Under the pieces are notes generated by a model, which searched no databases, was not told the origin of the DNA, and saw only the letters and a list, made by a program, of their open reading frames with translations. The position numbers were made by a program, and so were the translations under genes. Positions 12,401 to 27,400 of a stretch of DNA of 64,000 nucleotides are shown here, piece by piece (position 1 is the first letter of the stretch; each line of letters begins with the position of its first letter). The DNA comes from Tretioscincus oriximinensis (Eukaryota > Chordata > Lepidosauria > Squamata > Gymnophthalmidae). The stretch covers positions 3,104,107 to 3,168,106 of the forward strand of contig JAJVDF010000029.1 of the NCBI GenBank assembly GCA_022410635.1. Reading direction: 5' to 3'.

Positions 12401-15400
12401 AGTTGGATCATACTCTCTTTGTTTGATACAGATTTCCTGGCGAAAGAATTGGATTGGTGTATTTCCAGAGAGAAGTATATGGGAGTCCTTCTAAACTGGG
12501 ATTCTCTCTCAGTTAAGAGAGCGAGAGAAAGTTTCATCTGTAAATTGCAGTTAGATCTGTAAATTGTACAGATCTAACTGCTATTATAAACCAGAGCTAC
12601 TATTAAATGGCTAGCAAAGTTAACAATGAGTCATGTTCAAATACAATTAAAATCTATTTCTATGCGTTTCTCTTTTTAAAACTCATCACCTTCCCACATG
12701 GTTTGATGAGTTTTTATTCCCTCTTAGTTGCAAAATGCCAGGAGGGGAACCAGAAGCAGAAGAACCTCGTGAAGCAGAACCATGTTCAGATAATGATATG
12801 GACTAAAGAGACATGATGAAGGCATGTCATCATGATCAGGATTAACAGGGCATCCATTCTGATAGAACAGGAAAGTATATCATTGAAATAAATCCCCCAG
12901 TTTGACTTTGGGTTAGCACCATGAAATTTCTGGCATTATTTTAAGTTTATAGCCAATAGGGGGAAAATGAATTCCATTCAATCAGAATTCAGTAAACACA
13001 AAGGCAAAGGCAGGGGGAACCTTGCAGTCACAGCATTATAGGAAGTGGAAGTGCCACACTAGTGCAATACGGTACTCTCTTCATAACAACGTGACCTTCC
13101 ACTGTGAGGCTGTTCCACCATAATTGTGGAAGTGAGTCATTTTGCAACTACAGCAAATAACAAAATAAAGAATTGTTGTCTGGGGGGAGCCTTACTTATT
13201 CCATAGTTTTATCAATTTACCAGAAAAATGTGCATTCATAATCACTGCGTGAAGCCTAGACATTAGATCAATATTCCGTGTTTTAGCACATTGCAGCAGT
13301 AGTGTGACACTAAAGTTGTGAGATTTTCTTTCCACTTAACCTAAATGCCTTGTCAGGACATTTGGATGAGCAATNGTATCACAAAGTATGCCCAGGGAGA
13401 GAAGCTCATGGCAAACTTGCTGTATTTCTCACGGAGCAATCCTGTTAAACCTACAATTACTGATTAACAGGATTTTTTCCCCTTTAGGAATTTTACCAGA
13501 ATAACAACAACCCTTCCGGAATTGTATAGGAGGCATTGTGCCAGTAGCTGGCAAATCAGGTATAATTATGAAATAATTATGATGCAGCTATGTTCAAACT
13601 ATTGCCCGCACTAAACTACAATATAAAGTCACAAAAAAGCAGCATACTAACTTGGCAGTGCTCTGGCATGTTGTTCTGAGTCTTGCTGCTAGGTTTCTTC
13701 TGGAAACTCTGTGCTCGCCAATGTACCATCACCCATCCTAGCATGCTCTGCAGCTCCTCCATGAGCTCTTTTAACTAACATTATCAAACAAAGCAAAAAG
13801 AGAAAAACAGAGATGACTAGAAAACCATATGATAGCTTCCATAAAATTCCCTTCTTTCTTATTTTTACAGGGTTCTCATTCTGAAACCTTAAGGGAGTCA
13901 ACAGTGACTACTGTGACATGTTTTTTCCTCACGACTTCCAAAATAGATGATATAATCTCTCTGTGAGACAGGGTTACCACTGCAATTGTATTCAATTAGG
14001 TTTTGTTTTTGTTTTTTTNAAAAAAGAAGCTCTGAAGCATCCTAGAGAGGCCCAGGAGATCCATTTTGTCCCATGCTAAACCAAGGGCCCTAGACCACCA
14101 TCAGATCAGTATCCTGATCTAGGCTGCTGTCTGGTCACCTAGACCAGCCTATGCTTTGTCCAGAGCAAATACAATAGCCTAAAAGGTTGTGGGGCCTCCA
14201 CTCCAGAGTGTAAAAACAAAAGACATTTAGGCCTCATACTGGATCAGAATAGTGGTCAGTGTAAGGGAGGCCCCTTGTAACAGTTCAGGACCTGCAAGAA
14301 CAAAATTGTATGATTCTAATGTATCCTGTGCAAAAAAGCTGTTTCCAAATGATCCTTTAGTTAGGCAAATATCCTATAGGCATCTACTGTGTGTGGCCTT
14401 CTGAACTTACTGTCTCACTCAGGTAGTGTTGCTCGGCTATCAGCTCCCATCCTGNGACAGCCAATTTCTCAAATTCTTTGAACTTGGTCTTCATATTGTT
14501 CTCCAGCTCTTCCCACTGAGTTTGAGACAAACCATTAGTGTTCAGACTCTCTGAAAAGATCTGTGCTCGTGTATCCTCTGTCCAGGAGCTAGAATCCAAG
14601 GAAGAAACCAGATGAAACATGAGTAACTCGTTAAATTGTAATAAAATGCCAACCAAAGATATTTCAGATATAGAAACTTAATATTTTGAGACTCCTGACT
14701 TACATAATGGCAAGATAATTGCTAAAGAACTGCCGCAAGTGAACAGCCTGCTGCCCATGGACTGCATTTTTCCATACCAACTTCTGTAGATCTTTCCAAG
14801 TATCCAGGATTTCATGAATCCTTTTGTATTCATCAGGCATTTGAGTGAGATAGCACTCCTCTGTCTGAGTGAAGGCTTTTTCTAGCTCTTCCATATCTCT
14901 TTCAAGGTTAGATATATCACTCTATGGAATAGAAGATATCATGATTCAAGTAGTTAAAAAGGCATTTCAATAGAGAAACAAATGTCTAATTTATCCATTA
15001 ACAGGCTCCCTATAATTTTCATAAAATCATGGGCCTCATCCACATCTCTATTTTAATCCAGCTTCAACCTATCTTCAAAATGAGGGAACACAGCAAAATC
15101 ACTAGTCATTTTCTTTTCATTTATTTAAAACGAAAGATAAAGATTTTCTGGGCTTCTCTAATCTGGGACCATTTTAGCTTCACATCATGCATTAGACTGA
15201 AAACTTAGTGATTTGCCCAAGATGAATTTTCATGACCAAGCAGAAATTCAACCCCAGCCTGAGTTGTGACTCAGTGTTCTGATCACTGTGCCACACTGAC
15301 TCTTAAGATCACAAAATTGACCCCCCAAATAATGTTTCAGACAAATCACCTTCAGGTATAGGGCGGGATACAAGTACATATAAATTAATAAATAAAACTA

Positions 15401-18400
15401 GTAGAAAGTAAGTGACTTAGCATATAGACAAAGCTAAAGCTGCAAATAAATTGTACTGCTGCCTGTCAGTAAAAAAAGCTGCCTGTTATCTCCTGCCATT
15501 CAAAGCTGAGGGAATAAAAATTCTTCCGCTTTGAAGTTTACACCTTGTATGATTAAAGGGCCAGATAGGAAATGGTCTGGAAAGCACCCACTTTCTATTT
15601 GTTCTTTAATGACACTGGATAGGAAGTGGGGCAAGTAAGTAAATAAGTAAGTACAGTGGTACCTCGGTTCTCGAACAGAATTCGTTCCGGGAGGACGGTC
15701 GAGAACCAAATTGTTAGAGGACCGAAGCAAGGCGCGCCGGGCCGAAAAAACGCACACTGATGACGCAAGCAAGGCGCGCCTGGCAGAAAAAACGCACACT
15801 GATGACGCAAGCAAGGCGCGCCTGGCCGAAAGAACGCCGAAGGAAGTTCGAGTTCCAAATATGTGTTCGGATTCCAGGACAAAAGTTTCTGGAATCGCCT
15901 GGTCGAACACCGATTTGGTCGACATTCAAGGCGTTCGAGAACCGAGGTACCACTGTAAATTACTGCTCATGAGCAAAATCCAGCCTAAATTGAAGCTGAA
16001 TCCAGACAAGACGGAGGTGCGGTGTGTCTCTTCATCCCGGGTCCATGAAGTGAGTAGGCACCCTGCCCTGAATGGAGTTCAATTGCCCTATAAGGGACGG
16101 GTGCGAAATCTAGGGGTGCTTCTGGATCCTTCGCTGACACCTGAAGATCAGGTGGAGGCGGTAGCCAGAAGTGCCTATTTCCAGCTACGTCTAGTCCACA
16201 AGTTGCAGCCACTTCTAGTTAGGGATGATCTGGCCACAGTGATCCATGCTCTGGTAACTTCCAAGTTGGACTATTGTAATGCACTCTATATGGGGCTGAC
16301 CTTGAAAACGGTTCGGAAGCTGCAGCTGGTGCAGAATGCAGCTGCTAGACTGCTGACCGGAACAGGTGGCCGGACACACATCACGCCGGTCCTGAAAGAA
16401 CTGCACTGGCTGCCAATTTGCTACCGAGCCCAATTCAAGGTATTAACTCTAACCTTTAAAGCCTTACATAACTTTGGCCCCAAATATCTAAAGGAACGCC
16501 TTCTCCCATATGAGCCTGCTCGTGCCTTAAAGTCTGCAGGGGAGGCCCTCCTGACTGTTCCACCACCTTCAGTGGCAGAGAGGGTGGGAACCCGGAGTAA
16601 GGCCTTCTCTGTGGCAGCCCCCAGACTATGGAATAGTCTCCCCCTTGAGGTGCGTCAATCACCATCTCTGTGCACTTTCAGAAAATGCTTAAAGACGCAC
16701 CTCTTTGGCCTGGCTTTTGGCTAGAAAACTACTGTCTTCTCCCCATTTTTAGAAAGGGCTGTTTTTAGTGTGTTAAAATTATGGTTTTATTGTTAACTGC
16801 CTGAGACCTACAGGTATAGGGCGGTATAAAAACGTAAATAAATAAATGAATAAGTAAATCCAGCCCTGCCTCTGAGGGCACTTCCATTACTCTGAGATGG
16901 ACTGTTGGTCTGACAGATGCAGCCATGTCTCTTGAATTATGTTATGTTATGTCTTGTGTGTTATGGAAAATTTAATAAATATATATATTTAAAAAAGAAT
17001 TGTCCATAAACACCCTTTTTTGTGCTATGTAGACCCAGCCAAACCTACCAAAAACTTACTTCTGTTTCTTTCTGTCTTCTAAGGAGATCCTGTAGTTCCA
17101 GAAGATCCTTCTCACTTTTAACAGTAGCAAAACTTTTCTCTGCTTCAGTCATGTCCTGGGCAAGGGCTTCTGCTATATCCTGTATTCTTTTCATCTCTGA
17201 AGTGATCCATGCCAGCTAAAAATAGAGAAAACAGACACTTTAAAGAAAAGGCATCAAAACGTTTGGCACTTGGCCAAAATGGAACTGATTACTTATCTGA
17301 TTAAGCTAATGCAAATGCAATTTTTTTTGTTAATTATGTATTTAATGAATATATAAATAGAAATACAGCAAAAATATATATAAAGGGTGCTTCAAAAATG
17401 TATACACACTTTGAACTTCCATTTTCAGAGAAATGAAAATTCAAGTTGATGGAGACTTTTTTGTTGTTGTTCTTTAAAATATTTTATTAACTTTGAAATA
17501 CAAAACAATCTGTCATAAATTACAATCCATAGAACGTTTTGATCTTTTTACGGTAATTTTTTCTCTGCCCTCCCTCCTCTCTACCACCTTCTAGGGGAAT
17601 ACTGCTGTAGTTTAAGTTTCAATTTAGTTATGCCACTCCTCAGTTACCCAAACTGAGTGGTGAATACATCAATAGAGTGTTATTTTTAATAACAATTGCA
17701 ACCCATGATTATGTACAAAATTGTAAGTAAAGCAAAGTACTAGTTTAGAATATTTCAGCGAAATAGCCATGTTAGTCTAGTAGAAAGTCCAGCAAAGGAG
17801 CTAGTAGCACTTTGAGACTAACTTGAGAAAAGTGGGTGGCGTAAGCTTTCGTAGACACGCCTACTTCTTCAGAGGCATAGTCTAGAATAGTTAAACACAC
17901 AACTATTTTTCATATGCCTATTTGAACCAACATCTCTGTCTATGTCTTGCAGGAGTTATTCAACTATGTAGTAAAATATTCTGTCGAATTCCCCTGTTTG
18001 CTGTACTTCTTCCACCCGGCAACAATCACAGCTTGTGCTGCCACAATAAATTGATCCAGTAGATATTTGACCTTCTTATATTTAAGTTTATCCCTTTCTT
18101 TCATCATGATAAAGATAATTCTTTAGTCATCATTTAGTTACATGTGCTCTGTAAACATCTTCAAAACCACCTATGCATGCTGTGTTTTTCTTTTTCTCTT
18201 ACCCTATTCTCCTCTCCATTTGTCAAAGCCTGTACAAAATACTTCAGGTTCTCCATTTTGGCCACTGCCTCTGAAGCTTTTTCCCGTTCCTTCATCACAT
18301 CATTCAGCATTTGTACTGCTTCTTGCAATTCTTCCAGTGGCCTGCTTATGTCGTCCTTGCTTAGCTGTGCATGCTCAGCTACTAGGTGGTGCAAAGATTC

Positions 18401-21400
18401 TTGGGACTCATGTTGGTTATATTTTCCCTAAAACAAGGATACAAATCAGTTACAGATTTGTATAGAATTGTTTTTTGAGTCAAGATCTTGAAATTGCCAT
18501 TAATTCAAGTATGCAGGTGACAGATTTGCCCAACATGTAAAACATTAAGGCTAGCAAAAATATGTTTATTTATTCGACATAAACCAAATCAATGTATTCT
18601 CATTTACTAGGGAATGGAGGAACCAGTGGGTGAGGATAGATTTCATTTGGAAGAATATTCAAGAGCCATAACTTTGCCACTAAAACACTTCAGCTAAAAA
18701 ATTCATTTGACATATATTCAAAGGCAATACACAGAGTAAAGGTTGCCATCATGGATCTTAATTACTAATATGCTAACATCATTTCTGGCACTTTCCTCCC
18801 TAGGACTCACCACTGCAAGTCTTAAAAAAAGAGAGAGACTGCAGTAAATACTAGGACCTCTTCTGATAGTATTAGTGGACGCAACTTGCAGAAATATTAG
18901 TGATTGCAATATGTAACATTACTGTCATTGTTACCATTTACTCCTGAATCACCAAACTCTTCACTTATGGATAACAGCACAAGGTATTACTGTAGTTGAA
19001 AAGTTCTATTAGTTCTGAAGCTGTAAAACAGCATTTGATGGAAGACCCATTACGGATAGGTTTCCAGAAAGAATATTTACCACTGTCACATTCCTTACTT
19101 CAAAATGGTATCTTATAGGAACAGATTCTCCACCAATCGAATGGCCTCTGCTCATGTTTCCTGAGGCACATAATTTGAGATACATCTAAAAAATGGTCAA
19201 GATAAGGATTTTTAGTAATTTGAACTATCCTGGGTACATCATCTTGAAGATGAGATTCATTTGTGTGGATGGGATTGCAAATTTAAGTAATTTGGCCAAG
19301 GATATGACTGAGTAATTAAAATAATTGACTAATAGGAATTATTTATTAGTCAAACTACATCAAGCCATCAGCAGTAGTGCTTATTTCACAACCAGGGAAA
19401 ATCAAGATCAGGAGTTTCTCTGTCCTACTTTCTTCCTTCTCACCTCCATTTGATTCCTTTGACTGAGCAACTCTTCTAGTTGCATGTTCTGTAAGAACTC
19501 TGTTAAAATTAGCGAATCATGTAGATCCAGTGCTCGGCGCTGAAGGACCTCCTGCACACAAGTCAACCTAGGGAAAAAAGCCTGTAATGTAATATACTTA
19601 TTCAACAAGCATGTTAAGAATGTATCATCTACATACCCATTTCCTAGGCATCTGGAATGTTGGGATAGACAAATGACCTGTGTGATCTATGAATAAGTTT
19701 TTTGAATAAACGTAGACACGAACACTGAACATTGAGCAGGCATGAATGGCTCAGTCGCTAAGGAGACGGTCTCTCATCTGGGAGATCGGGTTTCGAAGTC
19801 CTGTGTTATATGTGGGGAGGGATGAGCACCTTTTCCTAGCCTGTAGCTCTAGCCAACCCAGCTATTCGAAAGAAATAATTGCAAGAAATTGCAACTGACT
19901 GCAAGCAGATAAATGGGAACCTCCACAGCCTGGAGTGGAAGACAGAATGTCAGTCTTCGGGCAAAATACCCTTTGCAAGCCACTTTGAGTCCCTTTGAAT
20001 CGTGAGAAAAGCGGAGTATAAGAACTCTGTCCTTCTTCTGCTTCTTCTGCTCTTTCTTTTTCTCCTGCTCCTTCTGCTCCTTCTTCTTCTTCTCCTCTTG
20101 CCATGACAGTAAATCTGACATTGCTGCTAATGACTTTCTCCTGCATGGAATCATGTCTCATGATCTTAGGGCAGTTGTTCCACACCGTAGCCCAAAAGGT
20201 TCCACGTTTAGGGAGCATTTTGATATTTAGGTTTAGGAAAAGAAGAATAATCCAATTCTCTGCCCTTGTCATACATGGTTATTTCCATTAATTCCTCCCC
20301 CGAATCACACGCATATAGAGAAGTTTTGTTCTATAACACTTTGGAATGCAACCTGTCAATTTTTCCCCATGCCTTTTGCACCTTTGAACTTACTTTTCCT
20401 TCACTCGTGACATTTTTCTCTGAATCACTGCAGCTGCTGTATATTCTGAAGACTTCCTTTGCATTTCCTCCTGCATGGATTGTAATTTAATATCCCAGGC
20501 TCCAACCTGGTTCTCCAGGCTACCAATCTTTTCCAGGTCCCTGTGGAGTTCATAAGTGTTCTTTGTCGCTGTTGCTTCAGAGAGCAAGTAGATCACTGTT
20601 CCTAGCCAACGTTCAGCCTCCCCCAATTCCTCTACTAACCTCAAGGCCTACAACAGACAGAAAATAAAAGAAAATGTAAGTAAGAAAAACGTACCAACTT
20701 GAATATTGTTTTGATTTTAACATTTCTGCAGAAGAAAGTCCTTTGCTTGAAAGGCAAGAACACAAAAATATTCCCCCAAAGAAGTAGGAAAACATTTCAC
20801 AACATAAAGAAGCATCTGAAGAAGTAGATGTGTCTACGAAAACTCATGCTATCTACCTTTCTCTTGTTAGTCTCCAAGTGCTACCCATCCCTTTGCTGGG
20901 CTTTCTAAGACTAACACGACTATTTATCTATAAACCCCCAAACTAAGGGGTGAATTTGCATTTGTATACTCTCTCACTGAAGACAAATTAACCAAGTGAA
21001 GAAGTTCAGCTTCTCTCTTGCATTCTAGAATGTACAAGAGAGATTGGATGTCACTGTAGATCATTTTTACAGTAAGTGTGAAAAAGACCTAATATCTTAA
21101 AGATGTGGAGAAATAATGGAACTCAGTATCAGAAGCAATTAGAACCATTATCAAGTACACTAAAATGTTTTCATGATAAACAATATGCAAGTGATAGAAA
21201 TGACATGAATGCAATCTGTTAAGGCAAAATGTGAACTTAATGAGGTAGAAATCCTCAGGTTGGGTGGTGTGCCTTTCCCACAACATAGCTAAGCAAAGGC
21301 AGCTATACGTTTTCCAAAAACTTTGTATCATTTGGGCAATTTTAAAAAATAAATTTATAACAAAATATAATTAATAGCTTCCATAATGTTCAATTGTCTA

Positions 21401-24400
21401 TATCAACAGTTGGTGAGAAACACATAGTGCCATGATCATAGATGTACAAAGAGAGACATTACAGAGCTTTAAAAAGTCACCATATATTATGACAACTCAC
21501 TCACTGTATCAATTTCCCTGAGGGCTGCACCATTCTCTTGGTGCCTTCTTTTCAGTTTTGTCCACAAATCCTCAATTTCCTCAAGAGCATCTTCCATTTG
21601 AGGACTCCACCTGTGATCTACACACAGCAAGTGTTCCAGTTCCTAAGGTGTACAACACAGATGCACTAGTAAGACCTATAAATTGAGCTTCTATACTGTG
21701 TCAGCCCACCAGTACTGTCTAAGGAATTGATTATCAGTTCTACTTATGCGATCTATTCCGTGTGTGCATTTTTTAAAAAGAACAACCGAAGTCCTGATAT
21801 TGAACAATGCAAGTCAAGTACGGAACATGTTCTGGGAAATAATGAATTCTGAGCAAGTAGTATGTAAAACAAGTTGAGCTTCTTTTTCACTATTATGTGT
21901 TCCAACTACCTCCTGCTACCATTTTTCATTTCAGCAGTACAGTTTGAGGTATGGGCAGGATAAGAGATTTTATTGTTGCTACTATTAAATATTTATAAGT
22001 CATTAAATTTTGCTGAGCAAGAATGAACCACCCAGAAACTAGGCAGAAGATCTTGATCTGCCTTTGCCCATTCTAATCAATAACTGCCAGCAATTCTCCA
22101 AATTGCTTGTTCTAGTAATGTAAGCTGAGAGGTACATGGAGGCAGAAGGGGTGAATAAGTAAATCCAGATTTAAAATAAATCCGGATTTAACCCACTTGT
22201 CTGGATGAGGCCATAGAAAAATATATAAGGCAAAGTCAATCACTGTTGAGAGCTGTCAATGCTCAGGCTGCCTTTATAAGACACAGGGAAATGCACCCGA
22301 ATATTAGTACCAAAATGGATGCTAAAAAAGTAATGGAATAGTAAGTATATAATANATTTTATCACTTATTTATCACACAATAATAAGATCAAACATGCAT
22401 TTTATATCAACCGGCCCAATTGTGTTCCCAATCTATAACAACTTGTAGAAATCTGTATGTTTGGTGTGGTCTATATATTAGTCTTTCTTTTTGCCTGCTT
22501 TGCTTTTTGCCTCTACATTGTGCTGAAGAAACTCTTATCAGATGCTCAATCGTGCAGCAACATGTCAGCACATACAGGCAATACGTTTTCCTACATTATC
22601 TTTAATTGGTAGTACATCATCATGGTGTCCAAGCTTTCTGCTGGCTTCACCAAGATGCCAACAGATTGCAAGTATTTTTAACAAATCTGCAAACTCCATC
22701 AATCAGTAAAAACGAATTAACTGTTTGCAGAAAATCAAACAAAGCTAGAGCAGGAAATAGGAGGGGAAATGCTGAAATTAGGTCCCTTACATCTCTGGTT
22801 TATTGTAAGTGGCTGGATATCCAATAGTTTGCATAACAGATTCTCAAGTTCAGTAATGGACTGGGAGGTGAAGGGAAGGCACCCATTGGGTAGCACTGCA
22901 AACATCTCATGCCACCTTCCCTGGCCAGCGAATATGCAAATATTGGGCTGCATGTGTGCAAAGCATCTAGCAGTGCCAAAGAGGTTTAAAAGCAGGTAAT
23001 AAGTAGGAAGGCAGGAGGGCCCACAAGATGCCCTGAATTAAGGGGCCACTTGCCATTGGGTGACTTGCTCCTATGGCCAGTCTGCCTCTGCTCAAGACTC
23101 CTTTCATATAGTGGGAAATATTGCTTTAATTGATTAGTGCATTAGATATACTAGTTTTGTTTGATATAGAAGATTAATTCTGCCTATGATCAAATTTGTC
23201 TAAAGAGTTTGTCTTCCTAAAAGCCCACTTATCTTTCCCTGACATCAACATCATTCCCACTTCTGAAGGAACACACAGTATTCACAGTATGTTGTGAAAT
23301 GTTTTCCTGATCCTTATGCAAACCGGGCATTTATGAGCTGAATGCCATTTTCATAAGCTTTCTATTTTCACTCCAGGGATGCTGCAACTGAAGTTGAGCA
23401 ACACTTTATATAACTGGTTTGATAACAAAGAGAGAGCTGTCTGCAATTTCAATATTACCCCACCGATGTCNGGGCAAACATGATAGCAACCTAAGAGCTA
23501 AAGAAGATCCCATTGTTTTCTGGCCATTGAGAATGTGGTATGTGAAGTGAAGATGGAGGTATGTAGTACCATGCTACCAATCAGTTGTTTTCAAAATACA
23601 ATGTTTTGTTCTGGGAAAGCTGAATTTATTCTTTGTTACCTAGAATGAAATATTTTGAACATTTTTGTGCAGTATACTCTCACCAGAAATTGCATTCCTT
23701 GTGTGTGTGTTTTAAAATGTACATTTTACAGAGTGAACATTCCTAACATTTTTTCATGCATGCATATAAATATTACTTTAAACTCTGTTCCCATTAAATA
23801 GCCACCAGCTATGTGTACAAAGGATTCTTGCCACCTACAGGACAAGAAAACTTCCCTCTAGAAAGAATAATTTCTCAACAACCTGGCAGAAATCTTGAGA
23901 ATGTGATTCCTTGTGGGAAAGCTCCTTCAAACCATTTGATTTCATGTAAAACTTTCTGGTCCTGCAGAAGATGGAGATTGCTAGGGTGAGATCATGCAGT
24001 ATAATACATTAGTTGATAATGGTCACAATGAGTACACTTCTATGAATAACAATTATAGGCAAACCGCCAAAGATAAAGAGCAAGAAGGAGAAATTGCTTA
24101 TACAGTCTGAAACTACCTCTATAATATGACATATTTTAATAGTAGGTCATGTTCTATATACTTCTAGAAATTTCAGTGTCTCTTGGCAAAGGTCAAACTT
24201 CTTTCTAACAGAAGCATCTATGCACAAAAGGGAGAATTAGCAGGACTGTGGGGGGATCATATTTGTACAAGAGGAAGAGGGGGATCCAAAGGGAAAGAGA
24301 AAAAACTCAGAACAGTCCAATAGGGTTTAAGAATGCTGAATGGTCTTTTGAAGAGTGTAAAATGCAGACCTAGAAATCAAGGTTTTCTGAAAGCCAGCAT

Positions 24401-27400
24401 TAATGGTCTGAATAGGAGCACCCAGTACCCCTAAACCATGTTAGATCTCACATTATGCTAGAATACATTTGACCAATACAGTTAGAGTATAAGAACAGAG
24501 CACGAGGCACAAATGATAGCAACAGCCAGGAGTGCCTACCTCCATCTCTGGCTGGTTCGCCAGCTTCAATCATTCCTGGATAGTAATCCATATTTTGGTA
24601 ACATCCAGGCTATTATAATGTGCTCTATGTGAGACTACCCTTGAATATAGTCCGAAAGTTGGAATTAGTGTAGACTGCTGATGGGAGTCTCTGGCTGGAT
24701 GCACATGGTAAAGATGTAAACTGGCTATTCATTACTGAGCCCAATTCAAGGTTATTAACATACAAAGCCCTAAATGGCTTGGGCCCTGGTTATCTGAAGA
24801 AGCACCTTCTCCCATGTAAACATTCCTGTGCACTAAGATCTTAAGGAGAAGGCTGCTGGTAGATCCTTCCCTTGCAGAGATGGAGGGGGTAGGAGAGCCT
24901 TCTCTGTGGTGGCCTCCACATTGTGGAACAGCCTCCCTCTAGAGGCTCGCCAAGTGCCTACATTATATAGTTTTCGGCACCTGGTAAAACATACTCCTTC
25001 ACCCAGGTCTTTGGCCCTTAAATATTGTTGCTCCCTCTGCATTCTGTCCTTACAGGGAGGGTGGGTAGGTTGGAGGGAGGGAGGATATTAAACATTTTAC
25101 TAATATGTGTTTATTTTTTAATTTTTAAAGATCTTTAGTTACCTGCCCTGAGACCAATGGTGAAGGAAGGGATATAAATCATTTTAAATAAAATAAATGG
25201 TTCCGTTCTTTTTTATAACACTTCCATAATGTAAATATAAGAAAACTGGGCTTAGTATCAGTCTAGCAACAGAAACTAATGATGACTAAGGACCCCCTTT
25301 AACTATTCCCACACAGTTCTCTTATCCTAGACCTTTCCTCCCCAGAAAGCACAGTAAACAACAATACCTCCTGCCATCACCAGCAATGGCTGCCTTTCCA
25401 GATGTACCGGAGTTGCCCTCTTGGACTTCTAACTGTTCAGCCATGTTTCCAAGGATGTTCTTTTGCACCTTAATCAAAAGAAGAGGATTTTGCCATAAAA
25501 AGCAAGGGTTGCTGGAATACTGGGCATAACAGAGTCTGCAACAGCCTGAAAATTATGATTCCAGCCACATGGTCTCAATTGGCAAAGATGCACTAAGCAG
25601 GCAAGAGCACTTCAGACAAATGAACAATGCCTTGGGTAGAGACCAAAACAGTGCTGTATTTTCATTCACAGCAGCAGAGATTTTGGTGGTATCCATTGAA
25701 AGGAATCAGCAATATTGTTGGAAGTGGACTATTTTCTAGTCCAACACAATAAATTCTGCTAGAATCTTTGAGAACTGAGTCACTTTCTTGCTTTCCCGTA
25801 TATCAGCATGCAGACAATGAAGGAGCTTTACCACAGAAATACCTTTGACACTGACTTTCCTGTAAGTCACTTTTATAAGAGTCAGATGAACCTTGGAGGC
25901 TAAACTGGAGACATATGGCCATTAACAGGCAAAGTGACTTAAGCAGCTGTGTGGATGAAGTCATAAGTTTCCAGATATTTGTCTTAACTCTGCCTACTGG
26001 TTGTCATGGCATCTGAATGTCCAATATTTTGCAGACATACGGATATTGCACTGTCCCATAGATGTTTTTCATAGGAAAATGTTCAGGAGAAAAAGCTGAT
26101 ATCCATACATAACCCTTTCGCATTTTGTTTCCTTTATCTGTTTATAAAACCTTTGTATAAGGACTGAAATATAAGAAACGGAATTATTTTTCTGCTTTTG
26201 AAAGCTAATTTACAAATCAGAGCACTGCTCACCCACAAGCTAACATGTAAACTTTCAATGCCCACTGCTTTATGACATGAATATTGCAGAAGCAGAGTAT
26301 CAGTTTCATTGTAAGAACAAGGGACAAAACTTGCTGAATTCTTCATAAAAAATCCTCTCATACAAAATGATAGAATGACACTGGAACACATAGCATCTGG
26401 TCATGCCTTTTATCAGTTTTAAACCACATCTTCTTTTGCTTTTCTTAATAGCTCTCTGCTTCCTTCCTTCTCTCTTATCTCGATATTTTGGAAATAACAT
26501 CGTGCTCCCTTTTGTCCCTAATACAGAACTATTTTTCCAGCTAAAATTAATCTGCACATTTAATAACTGAAATTTAGAAACTGAAATGCCATCTAAAATT
26601 CACACATTGTTTGACGTCTTCAATTCTCCAGTTACCTCCCACACTGCTTTTGCTTCAGCTTTTCTTCCTGTAGTGGCTGTCACAGAAGTTCTTACTGGCT
26701 CAGGATTTGGGGAATCAATTGAATTCTGTGTCAAAGTTGTGAACAGAGGCTTTTCACTCCTGATAGACAAGAATAGAAATAATTAGAAAGTTAAGTCAGG
26801 AAGTGATAAGGATAAAAAAAAGGTGAAACAGAGTAGAATAATGTCAGTTGCTTTGGATCTTTTTTTTTTTGCTCTCAAACTAAATGAATATGAACTTCAT
26901 CATCCTGCATTCCAGGTCCACAGAGCTAGGAACCAGAAATGTCTCCCTGATGTACCCATCAGCTTCTTGCAATAACAGAAGATTTTATTTTGCAAAATTT
27001 GACTGAAGATCAAATTTAACTAAGGGAATGCAGTCAAATCAGTTCAAACCACCTATTTGTATTTTGATCTTTTAAAGAGCTTTTTAATTACATTTTTATG
27101 AAGAACTAGATAGAAATAGCTCTGGCAGATAGTCTTTTTTGTAATTATTTTGTATTGGTGTAGTACATCATATATCTCAATACAGAGGAATACATTACAC
27201 AAATACAGTCATACAAACTTTTAGTATAACCTATACTACTCAATTATACAATGATACTTGATACTTCACATTTCCAAATTTTGTATAAATCACTTTGTGT
27301 TGCAAATTTATACTTCAATGCTCCTTTGCATAAATAGCTCCTTCGGTTGGTATTACAGCCAAATCACCTTGCTAATTCTCAGTTTCCTTATTGATTTCTT

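Noticed and set aside
15500..15925. Minus-strand frame with three similar AFF/ARRALLASS-type repeats
   Set aside because: The repeats are the three 42-base units of the inverted-repeat transposon read in reverse.
15985..16665. Minus-strand frames opposite the LINE
   Set aside because: Shadows of the reverse-transcriptase frame on the plus strand.
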